Of a stretch of 11,805 bases of DNA, positions 1 to 7,009 are shown in pieces (position 1 is the first letter of the stretch; each line of letters begins with the position of its first letter). The stretch is from the NCBI GenBank assembly GCA_937900485.1, contig CALCEL010000084.1, positions 1-11,805 on the forward strand, written 5' to 3'. Below the pieces are notes generated by a model. The model was given only the letters and a program-made list of their open reading frames with translations, searched no databases and was not told where the DNA came from. The DNA comes from an uncultured Prevotellaceae bacterium (GTDB lineage Bacteria; Bacteroidota; Bacteroidia; Bacteroidales; Bacteroidaceae). The position numbers and the translations under genes are program-made.

Positions 1-1
1 A

Positions 2-45
2 TCCTAACCTGAACTTTTCAACGTCCTAACCTAAGATTTTCAGCG
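2..45. repeat. Two tandem copies of a 22-bp repeat at the window edge
   Basis: Positions 2-23 and 24-45 align without gaps, with 18 of 22 bases identical. The shared core is TCCTAACCT, then A, then TTTTCA and CG. The copies are directly adjacent with no spacer. Because the first copy starts at base 2, the array may continue upstream of the window. This is a simple intergenic tandem repeat and not a CRISPR array, since there is no spacer. Its role is unknown. Confidence 0.6.
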
Positions 46-76
46 GCCGAATAAGGCACGGGAAAATTCCGGAAGT

Positions 77-133
77 CATTTTTTCATTGTCTCGTGTCAA
101 CGAAAAAAGGGGAGTTTCGGACAATGAAAAATG
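77..133. repeat. Imperfect inverted repeat with nested short stem
   Basis: The left arm at 77-91 (CATTTTTTCATTGTC) is the reverse complement of the right arm at 120-133 (GACAATGAAAAATG) except for one extra T. Inside it, CGAAA at 101-105 pairs with TTTCG at 115-119, directly abutting the right arm. In RNA this could form a two-part hairpin. The stem is AT-rich and is not followed by a clean T tract on the + strand, so it is not a typical intrinsic terminator. It may be a decayed terminator for an upstream gene, a small interspersed repeat, or a regulatory site. Confidence 0.55.
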
Positions 134-232
134 TGCGAAATGGTAAGGTGATTTGGTACGACGTAAGGTGGTGTTTTTGTCGTCTTCTGCATGGCATCAG
201 TCACACAGACTGACAGGTCACACGGGATGGTG

Positions 233-259
233 ATTAGTATGCTTACAGAAGATACTAAT
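233..259. promoter_or_regulatory. Perfect 8-bp inverted repeat, candidate operator
   Basis: ATTAGTAT at 233-240 and ATACTAAT at 252-259 are exact reverse complements separated by 11 bases. The centre-to-centre distance is 19 bp, close to two turns of DNA, which would suit a dimeric regulator. It lies about 140 bp upstream of the -7-like box. Which protein binds it, if any, cannot be told. AraC-type proteins such as the adjacent HTCS usually bind direct rather than inverted repeats. Confidence 0.35.
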
Positions 260-399
260 AAGGTGTGTTCATGTGTTTATGATAATTCTCGTATGGTGTT
301 ACTATGGTATGTCGGTGATAATTAGTGAGTGAGGTTGATGAGTTAACGGCTGGGCAAAAAAATGTTACATGTGGTGCCATTCAATTAAAAAACATTCCA

Positions 400-407
400 T
401 AACTTTA
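400..407 (+). promoter_or_regulatory. Candidate Bacteroidota -7 box for the glucuronidase-regulator operon
   Basis: TAACTTTA matches the Bacteroidota -7 consensus TAnnTTTG at all fixed positions except the last. It lies 22 bases before the ATG at 430. No TTTG-like -33 element is found 19-21 bases upstream (the bases there are around GTGCCAT). A weak -33 element would fit a promoter that needs an activator, for example the HTCS encoded downstream, but that is inference. The bases before the ATG are A-rich with no clear Shine-Dalgarno sequence, as is usual in this phylum. Confidence 0.4.
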
Positions 408-429
408 CACAAAGAAAATGTAATACTAA

Positions 430-2484
430 ATGAAAAAGAGTTTTGTCGTTTTATTCGCCTTGTTTGTATGTGTCGCTGAGGTTTTTTCCGAAACCAGAGA
501 CTCGGCTTTGTGGTTGAGAACGGTGTATGGTGCGGGGGCGTCCGTGTCGCTAACGTCCAGACCGTCTGCAGTGACTGACGTGGCTATGAGTGAGGTGAGA
601 ACTTTATGTCCGGGTGATGTACATGTGACATTGGAGAGGAGAAAGATGTCTGGCATGAGAAGAGATGCGTTCAAGATATGTGTCAAGGACAATGAGGTGG
701 TCATCAATTCTCCTTCTGACCAAGGTCTGCTGTATGGTGTCTATCATTTCGCGAGGCTGGAGAGTTTGGGAGCGTTGAACAGGTGTCGAGATACCGTAGT
801 CATTGAGGAACCACAGCATGACCTGAGGATTCTCAATCACTGGGACAATATGGATGGTACGGTTGAGCGCGGCTACGCGGGTAAGAGCATTTTTCCGTTA
901 GGTGGTGGCGTGTCTGATAAGATGTTAAGACACCTGAGACAATATTGTCGCGCTAACGCCTCTTTGGGAATAAACGGTGTTGTGCTGAACAATGTCAATG
1001 CTTCACCTGATGTGCTTAGGAGTGATGTGCTGATGAAGGTGAGGGACTTTGCGGACGTCATGCGTCAGTATGGTATACGTGTCTATCTGTCTGTCAATTT
1101 CTCCAGTCCAATGATCTTAGGCGGAACGGCAGACGCAGACCCTATGTCTGTGAGTGTGAGGAAATGGTGGCGTGACAAGTCACGCGAGGTGTATCGTCTT
1201 ATTCCTGACTTTGGAGGCTTTCTGGTGAAGGCCAATAGTGAGGGGCAGCCAGGTCCTATGGATTACGGCAGGACACATGCTGACGGTGCTAATATGTTGG
1301 CGGACTGTCTGCGTCCATACGGAGGTGTGGTCATGTGGAGGGCTTTCGTATACAGTCCCAACGATGCTGACAGGGCCAAGCAGGCATATAATGAGTTTGC
1401 GGGGCTCGACGGCGTCTTCGCCGATAATGTGGTCATTCAAGTGAAGAACGGTCCTATAGACTTCCAGCCTCGTGAGCCGTACAACCCGTTGTTCGGCGCC
1501 ATGAGACGCACGCAGGTCATGGCTGAGTTACAGGTGACGCAAGAGTATCTCGGACACTCGAACCATATCTGTTACCTCGGCACGATGTGGAGTGAGTTTT
1601 TCGATGAGGTCAGACGATATGCGTCATACTCTGACATGATGTCGAGACAGAGGATAAAGGCTATTGCCGGTGTGGCAAATGTCGGTGACTCGCCGGACTT
1701 CTGTGGTAACACTTTCGCTCAGGCTAACTGGTATGCGTTCGGCCGTCTGGCATGGAACAGTGAGATGGACGTGAGGGACGTGGCGACGGAGTGGTGCGAG
1801 CAGACTTTTGGCCGTGATAACGCATCCACAGGCACCATTGTCGACATGATGATGATGAGCCGTGAGACGGTGGTGAGTTATATGATGCCGTTAGGACTTC
1901 ATCATATCTTTGCTGAGGGGCACCATTATGGACCACAGCCGTGGCAAAATACCCCGGGACAGCGAGCCGACTGGCAGTGTGTGTATTATCATAGGGCTGA
2001 TACAGCCGGCGTGGGATTTAACAGGACAGACAAGGGGGGCAGCGATGCGACGTCTCAATATCCTGAAGCTTTTGCCGCTCTGGTGAAGAATATGGACGAG
2101 TGCCCGGATAAATATCTTCTGTGGTTCCACCATGTCCCGTGGACTCACATATGTAGTAGTGGCAGGACTCTGTGGGATGAGATGTGTTGCAAATACCAGG
2201 ACGGACTGGACAGAGCGCGTGAGATGTTACGTAAATGGTGCTCAGTGAAGACTGACGTATCAGAACCCGTGTACAGAGAGATTAAGGATAAGCTGCAGAT
2301 TCAGGTCAGAGACGCTGAGTGGTGGAAAGACGCCTGCGTGTCATATTTCCAGACTTTCAGCGGAATGCCGTTGCCCGCCTGTGTGGAGCCGCCGGTACAC
2401 TCTCTCGAGGAGATGATGAATGTGAGGTTGGGCATCTCTAACTATGAGTGTCCGTCAAGAGAAAAACTAAACTCAATACGATAA
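430..2484 (+). CDS. aguA: Secreted GH67 alpha-glucuronidase
   Basis: This enzyme removes glucuronic acid or 4-O-methylglucuronic acid from the non-reducing-end xylose of xylo-oligosaccharides (aldouronic acids). The 684-residue protein is a normal length for GH67. Residues 1-20 form a signal peptide (hydrophobic core VVLFALFVCVAEVFS) without a lipobox, so it should act in the periplasm. An N-terminal domain (about 25-130) is followed by the family hallmark LNHWDNMDGTVERGYAG at 135-151 and the catalytic barrel. The expected acid is E271 in NSEGQPGP; D344 in GPIDFQPREP and E372 in TQEYLG are the expected base pair. The spacings E271-D344 (73) and E271-E372 (101) equal those of the three catalytic residues I recall for Cellvibrio GlcA67A (E292, D365, E393). 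The stop lies 9 nt before the start of the regulator gene, implying co-transcription. The family call is very secure. Confidence 0.97.
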   Translation: MKKSFVVLFALFVCVAEVFSETRDSALWLRTVYGAGASVSLTSRPSAVTDVAMSEVRTLCPGDVHVTLERRKMSGMRRDAFKICVKDNEVVINSPSDQGLLYGVYHFARLESLGALNRCRDTVVIEEPQHDLRILNHWDNMDGTVERGYAGKSIFPLGGGVSDKMLRHLRQYCRANASLGINGVVLNNVNASPDVLRSDVLMKVRDFADVMRQYGIRVYLSVNFSSPMILGGTADADPMSVSVRKWWRDKSREVYRLIPDFGGFLVKANSEGQPGPMDYGRTHADGANMLADCLRPYGGVVMWRAFVYSPNDADRAKQAYNEFAGLDGVFADNVVIQVKNGPIDFQPREPYNPLFGAMRRTQVMAELQVTQEYLGHSNHICYLGTMWSEFFDEVRRYASYSDMMSRQRIKAIAGVANVGDSPDFCGNTFAQANWYAFGRLAWNSEMDVRDVATEWCEQTFGRDNASTGTIVDMMMMSRETVVSYMMPLGLHHIFAEGHHYGPQPWQNTPGQRADWQCVYYHRADTAGVGFNRTDKGGSDATSQYPEAFAALVKNMDECPDKYLLWFHHVPWTHICSSGRTLWDEMCCKYQDGLDRAREMLRKWCSVKTDVSEPVYREIKDKLQIQVRDAEWWKDACVSYFQTFSGMPLPACVEPPVHSLEEMMNVRLGISNYECPSREKLNSIR

Positions 2485-2493
2485 ATAGTTAAG

Positions 2494-5400
2494 ATGAAGA
2501 AGGTTAGTCTATTATATTTGGTTCTGTTTTTTTGTGTGTCCGCTTTGTCGCTCGCACAAGACGCTACGATATACAATTCTTCACGAGGATTGTCAAACAG
2601 CCAGATACAGACTTTATATGAGGATAGCAGACATAATATTTGGATTACTACGAGAAACGGACTGAACCGTTTTGACGGAGTGAAGATGAATGTGTATAGA
2701 CATTCCGCGAAGGATAGTACTTCATTGCTTCATGACATTACCACATGTGTGTTTGAGTATGACCGGCAACATCTGTTTGTGGGTACGGACGCAGGACTGC
2801 AGGTGTATGACTATGACCGTGATGAGTTCAAGAATGTGAGATGTTATGACCTGAGCGGCAAGCTGGTCCCGACTCACGTCATCAATATGGTACGTCTGCG
2901 CTCCGGAAAAATATATGCATGTATTGGTGGCGAGGGCGTGGCCCGTGTGGAGAAAAAAGGTGACAGAAATTTCGTGGCAAAGATTACTCGTGAGTTCAAC
3001 ACAGATGACGATATGTCACCTATTCAGGTGTATGAGGACCGTTACGGCACAGTGTGGGTGATATCCAGTGATGGACACCTATTTAAAAAGGTACGTGACA
3101 AAATAGTTAAGGTCGGTGACGTGGGAAACTTCAGAAACATGTGTGAGAGTTCCTCCGGCAGGCTTTTTGTCTGCAGCTTCACTGAAGGACTGTATGAACT
3201 GGAAAGGGACAAGATGCGACTGGTGAGAGTCGGTGACGATAAGAGCGTCTTTAATATATGGTCCATATCTCCGTGGTCCGACGGACGTGTGTTTGTCTGT
3301 TCCGACGGTGGCGGATTGAAGGTGTATGATGAAAACAGCGGTGTGGTGTCACAGACCACAATACATTCCACGGAGTTTAATTTGGTCAACTCAAACATTA
3401 AGGATGTGCTGTGTGACAGTTATGGTAATATCTGGATCGGCGTTTACTGGAAAGGTGTGATCCGTAAGCCTATATATCAGTCTCCTTTCGAGTATGTGGG
3501 AAAACTGTCAATCACGAAAAACAGTATAGGAGCGAACTCCGTCACGGCAATGTCTCCAGCCAGTGATGGCGAGATATGGATAGCCACGGATAATTGCGGA
3601 CTGTCGAAAATGACGGCAGACGGCACTGCGAGCTTCAACTGGTCACCGTCAGTGACGGAGAATATGCCGTCGACGATTAACGCTATATGTACTGACGATG
3701 AGAACGGCAGGATATGGCTCGGATCGTATGCGGAGGGGCTGAGGATAATGGATTCCAAGACTCATCGTATCAGTAAGGTGGAAAGGTATGTCCCTCATGT
3801 GTTCGACATAAAGAAAGACGGTGCGGGGGGTGTATGGATAGCTACACTCAGCAACGGCGTCTACCACTATAATCCCGTCACAAGAGAGATGATTAACTAT
3901 GTCTCGTCGCATGACAAAGGGCATGGCAAGATAGGTAACGTCTATATCTCTTGTCTGCAGACAAGGGATAATATGTTGTATGTGGGACTGTCCGACGCAT
4001 TGGAGGTCTATCGAATAAGCGCTGATATGTCATTGACACTGAAGAAGAAGGTGCTGAGCTCAACGTACATCAATGATATTGTGTTCCACGACAATAAGAT
4101 TTTAGTGGCCACAAACAAGGGGCTTTACGTCATCAATGACAAGTTTGAGGTCGAGAGTCATTATGATGTTGATAAGGGATTGTCAAATAATGTGGTGAAC
4201 AGTATTGAGATGTGTGACGGATGTGTGTGGCTGAGCACAGACAACGGATTGTCACGTCTCGACTGGAAATCCGGCACATTCAATAATTTCTTTGCCGAGG
4301 ATGGACTGCAGGATAATGAGTTCGGTGTCAGGACTTCCATGCGGTTGGGTGAGACGCTGTATTTCGGCGGTATATCGGGACTGAATTATTTCGAGGACAA
4401 TAAGGTCAGCAACTACACTCCAAACAAAGACTTCAAACTTCGTCTCGTCGATCTTTACGTGTCAGGAAAACGTGTGTACAAGGGCGATGAGTCGGGCTAT
4501 AACTCTATTCTGTCGTCTAACATAGATGACGCGGAACGTGTCAACCTGGCATATAGCGATAACCACTTCACACTGGAAATGGTGGCGGATGGTGTGGGTA
4601 ATCATAGTGTCATATATGAATATAGTATCGACGGACATGAATGGACGTCACAGAACATACAGTCCAACAGCATCTCTGTTTCTTATCTCAAAACTGGAGA
4701 GCACACGTTGAGGCTGCGCGCCAGATGTAACCAGTCATTATCTGAGGAGAGACGGATTGTGGTGGTCGTGCACTCACCATGGTACTCCTCAGTCTGGGCT
4801 TGCTGCGTGTACCTGTTGATTTTCTTCTGCGTGGCTTGGCTGGCTTATTCTCAGGCGATGAGACGTATACACGCTAAGAGACTTCTTGCCAAGCATAAGA
4901 AGGAGGAGGAGATGAATGAGGCGAGAATACAGTTCTTCATGAATATCAGTCATGAGATACGTACTCCGATGACGCTCATATTCGCACCGCTGGAGAAACT
5001 TATGTCTACAGACTCTGATGAGTTCCATCAGCATAACTATAGTCTTATCCATCAGAACGCCAAGCGTATAATGCGCCTGATAAATCAGATGATGGACGTG
5101 AGGAAGATTGAGAAGGGACAGTATAAACTTGATTATAAGGCACTCGACGTTGTCGATTACATACAGAACATCTATGATGTCTTTGTCGTCAATGCTCAGT
5201 CCCGACACATGTCATTCACATACACGCACTCTTCTGACTCCCGTTATGTGATGACTGACCCGGAGAACCTGGACAAGATTCTTATGAACTTGCTCGGTAA
5301 TGCGTTTAAGTTCACTCCTGACGGCGGAGAGATTGACCTGTCATTAGAATTTGAGGGTGACAAGATGTTGATTAAGGTTACGGACTCGGGTAATGGCGTG

Positions 5401-6462
5401 TCAGACGCGGAGAAGAAGAGAATATTCGAGCGTTTCTATTCCGGTAGCCATCAAAATGGTTATATCGGTACGGGTATAGGACTGAACCTCACGTACCTTA
5501 TCGTGCGTTTGTTTGAGGGCGAAATAAGAGTCGAGGACAATCCTCAGGGACATGGCGCCGTCTTTGTTGTTTCATTACCTTTCGGAGAGACGCAAGTCAG
5601 CAACGTGTCACAAGAGTTTGTGACGTCTGTAAGCAGTGAAGCCTTGGAAGCTCCTTCGCCATCATCCAATACGGAAAAGACAAAAGGACTGAGACACAGA
5701 AATGTGATCGTGGTGGAGGACGACGCAACGATACGTTCATACGTTCATGCGGAGCTGTCTGCCGATATGAATGTTACTGAGTTCGGTGACGGACAGGAAG
5801 GTTGGGACTATGTGGTTAAGAACCCGGATAAGGTGGATTTGGTGATTAGTGATGTCATGATGCCAGTCATGGACGGCATCACCTTGTGCAGTAAGATAAA
5901 ACATAACTTCAACACGAGTCATATTCCTGTCATACTGATCACAGCCCTGAGTGATGACGCCGATCGCATAAAGGGAACGGATAATGGAGCCGACGCGTAC
6001 GTCACCAAACCGTTTAATATAGATGTGCTGCGCTCAACGGCTCTGAATGTCTTGAACACACGTCTGCTCTTGCAAGGAAAATATGCTTCCGACGACAAGG
6101 TGGATAAACAGATTGAGAAGCGTGATTTGTTGTCTCCTGATGAGATTCTGCTCAACCGCGTCATAAAGGTTATAAACGATAACATGGATGATCCAGAACT
6201 GAGTGTTGAGATAGTGGCTGACAAGGTCGGTATAAGTCGCGTGCACTTCTACAGAAAGATGAAGGAACTGACGGGACAGTCCCCTCGAGACTTCTTGAAG
6301 AGCGTGAGGCTCAAGGAGGCGGCGAGACTGTTGTCGGAAAAGAATCTTGACATAACAAGTGTGTGTACCGCTACCGGATTCAAGTCGTTGAGCACGTTCT
6401 CTTCGAGTTTCAAGGCTGCCTACGGACGCTCGCCAAGTGAGTACACCAAGAGCAACAGATGA
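2494..6462 (+). CDS. Hybrid two-component system regulator (HTCS), probably xylan-responsive
   Basis: This is a one-protein sensor and transcription factor of 1322 residues. A signal peptide (1-21, ending SLAQ) leads into a periplasmic sensor with 14 recognisable propeller blades of the NIWIGT..GL type between residues about 47 and 632, enough for two seven-bladed propellers. A Y_Y_Y domain follows at about 690-758, then one membrane helix at about 767-786. The cytoplasmic part has a HisKA domain with phospho-accepting H820 (NISHEIRTP) and an ATPase domain (N932 and N936; D964, G966, G968; G992, G994, G996). A Ser-rich linker (about 1026-1068) leads to a receiver with acidic D1076/D1077, phospho-acceptor D1120 and K1172. 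The C-terminal AraC-type HTH spans about 1215-1322. All key residues are present, so it should be active. Its place behind a GH67 gene suggests it senses xylan oligosaccharides, as the known Prevotella regulator XynR does; the ligand itself is inferred. Confidence 0.96.
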   Translation: MKKVSLLYLVLFFCVSALSLAQDATIYNSSRGLSNSQIQTLYEDSRHNIWITTRNGLNRFDGVKMNVYRHSAKDSTSLLHDITTCVFEYDRQHLFVGTDAGLQVYDYDRDEFKNVRCYDLSGKLVPTHVINMVRLRSGKIYACIGGEGVARVEKKGDRNFVAKITREFNTDDDMSPIQVYEDRYGTVWVISSDGHLFKKVRDKIVKVGDVGNFRNMCESSSGRLFVCSFTEGLYELERDKMRLVRVGDDKSVFNIWSISPWSDGRVFVCSDGGGLKVYDENSGVVSQTTIHSTEFNLVNSNIKDVLCDSYGNIWIGVYWKGVIRKPIYQSPFEYVGKLSITKNSIGANSVTAMSPASDGEIWIATDNCGLSKMTADGTASFNWSPSVTENMPSTINAICTDDENGRIWLGSYAEGLRIMDSKTHRISKVERYVPHVFDIKKDGAGGVWIATLSNGVYHYNPVTREMINYVSSHDKGHGKIGNVYISCLQTRDNMLYVGLSDALEVYRISADMSLTLKKKVLSSTYINDIVFHDNKILVATNKGLYVINDKFEVESHYDVDKGLSNNVVNSIEMCDGCVWLSTDNGLSRLDWKSGTFNNFFAEDGLQDNEFGVRTSMRLGETLYFGGISGLNYFEDNKVSNYTPNKDFKLRLVDLYVSGKRVYKGDESGYNSILSSNIDDAERVNLAYSDNHFTLEMVADGVGNHSVIYEYSIDGHEWTSQNIQSNSISVSYLKTGEHTLRLRARCNQSLSEERRIVVVVHSPWYSSVWACCVYLLIFFCVAWLAYSQAMRRIHAKRLLAKHKKEEEMNEARIQFFMNISHEIRTPMTLIFAPLEKLMSTDSDEFHQHNYSLIHQNAKRIMRLINQMMDVRKIEKGQYKLDYKALDVVDYIQNIYDVFVVNAQSRHMSFTYTHSSDSRYVMTDPENLDKILMNLLGNAFKFTPDGGEIDLSLEFEGDKMLIKVTDSGNGVSDAEKKRIFERFYSGSHQNGYIGTGIGLNLTYLIVRLFEGEIRVEDNPQGHGAVFVVSLPFGETQVSNVSQEFVTSVSSEALEAPSPSSNTEKTKGLRHRNVIVVEDDATIRSYVHAELSADMNVTEFGDGQEGWDYVVKNPDKVDLVISDVMMPVMDGITLCSKIKHNFNTSHIPVILITALSDDADRIKGTDNGADAYVTKPFNIDVLRSTALNVLNTRLLLQGKYASDDKVDKQIEKRDLLSPDEILLNRVIKVINDNMDDPELSVEIVADKVGISRVHFYRKMKELTGQSPRDFLKSVRLKEAARLLSEKNLDITSVCTATGFKSLSTFSSSFKAAYGRSPSEYTKSNR

Positions 6463-6508
6463 GCGTTGTTTGTATAAAGTAGTGTGTAATGAGTATAATC
6501 CTATTGTA

Positions 6509-7009
6509 ATGAATGCGACAAAAACAGACAGGGTCATAGCCGAGGAGATCCTGAGGATAATGCGAGAGAAAGGTATGACGTTGGCAACGGCAGAGAGTTG
6601 TACCAGTGGACGTATCGTTGCCTCATTGACCAGTGTGGACGGTGCTTCCGAGTATGTCAGAGGGGGCTTGGCGGCATATCAGAATGATGTGAAAATAAAA
6701 CTACTCGGTGTGCCTGAGTCCGTGATACATGACATGGGCGTGGTCAGCGAGCCCGTGGTCCGACAAATGGTGAGGGGGGCATGTGAACTGCTCGGCTCCG
6801 ATTATGCCATTGCGTCTACAGGATATACGGGGACGGGCGGTGACGGTAAGGCATCAGGCACGGTATGGATAGGATGGGGGTGTGTTGACGACATTCATTC
6901 TGTGTGTCTGCATGATAACAGAGGAAGGGAGACAAACACCGCCGCAGCTGCGGAGAGGGCGATAAGTGAGTTCCTTGAATATCTTAAGACGAAATATGAA
7001 ACGAGGTAG
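6509..7009 (+). CDS. pncC: CinA C-terminal domain protein, PncC-type nicotinamide-nucleotide amidase
   Basis: The family deamidates nicotinamide mononucleotide to nicotinate mononucleotide in pyridine-nucleotide recycling, in the cytoplasm. The protein has 166 residues, the size of a stand-alone CinA C-terminal domain without the N-terminal MoCF-like half. Visible family motifs are AESCTSG at 28-34 (usual AESCTGG), GGLAAYQNDVKIKLLGV at 52-68 with the conserved Y-N-K-LGV pattern, GVVSEPVV at 77-84 and GTVWIG at 117-122. The usual GIAGP loop reads GYTGTGGDG (105-113) here, and the segment before GTVW is slightly shorter. I chose ATG 6509 because homology starts just after it; an in-frame GTG or ATG further upstream would run into the regulator gene's 3' end. 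It lies 46 nt after the regulator and overlaps the next gene by 14 nt. The family is clear; full activity is less certain given the altered loop. Confidence 0.87.
   Translation: MNATKTDRVIAEEILRIMREKGMTLATAESCTSGRIVASLTSVDGASEYVRGGLAAYQNDVKIKLLGVPESVIHDMGVVSEPVVRQMVRGACELLGSDYAIASTGYTGTGGDGKASGTVWIGWGCVDDIHSVCLHDNRGRETNTAAAAERAISEFLEYLKTKYETR

Larger units (their letters stand above)
1..429. other. Non-coding upstream region with repeats and regulatory-looking structure
   Basis: This 429-base stretch before the alpha-glucuronidase gene contains no coding region I can support. It holds, in order, two copies of a 22-bp tandem repeat (2-45), a long imperfect inverted repeat (77-133), a short hairpin TCAGTC/GACTGA (197-213, 5-nt loop), a perfect 8-bp inverted repeat (233-259), direct repeats of TGATAATT (280-287 and 316-323) and TATGGT (292-297 and 304-309), and a -7-like box (400-407). 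It is a long leader for a single promoter, so control sites for the carbohydrate genes, or the 3' region of a gene outside the window, are both plausible. The function of each element is inferred from position only. Confidence 0.6.

Noticed and set aside
2..45. CRISPR array remnant
   Set aside because: The two 22-bp units are directly adjacent with no spacer, only 18/22 identical, and there are no cas genes.
124..213. Possible 29-residue small protein starting MKNVRNGKV
   Set aside because: Its start is embedded in the inverted repeat at 120-133, it has no recognisable motif, promoter or ribosome binding site, and an open frame of this length is common by chance.
6469..6501. Promoter before the CinA/PncC gene (TTTG at 6469-6472, TATAATCC at 6494-6501)
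   Set aside because: The -7 candidate lacks the TTTG half and the spacing is 21; the match is too weak to list.
6437..6508. Upstream extension of the CinA/PncC gene into the regulator gene
   Set aside because: The extra 24 residues overlap the AraC domain end and do not resemble the family; homology begins just after the ATG at 6509.
6034..6537. Minus-strand open frame (167 codons) across the regulator's 3' end
   Set aside because: It overlaps the well-conserved receiver and AraC domains in antisense and has no domain-like sequence or promoter.
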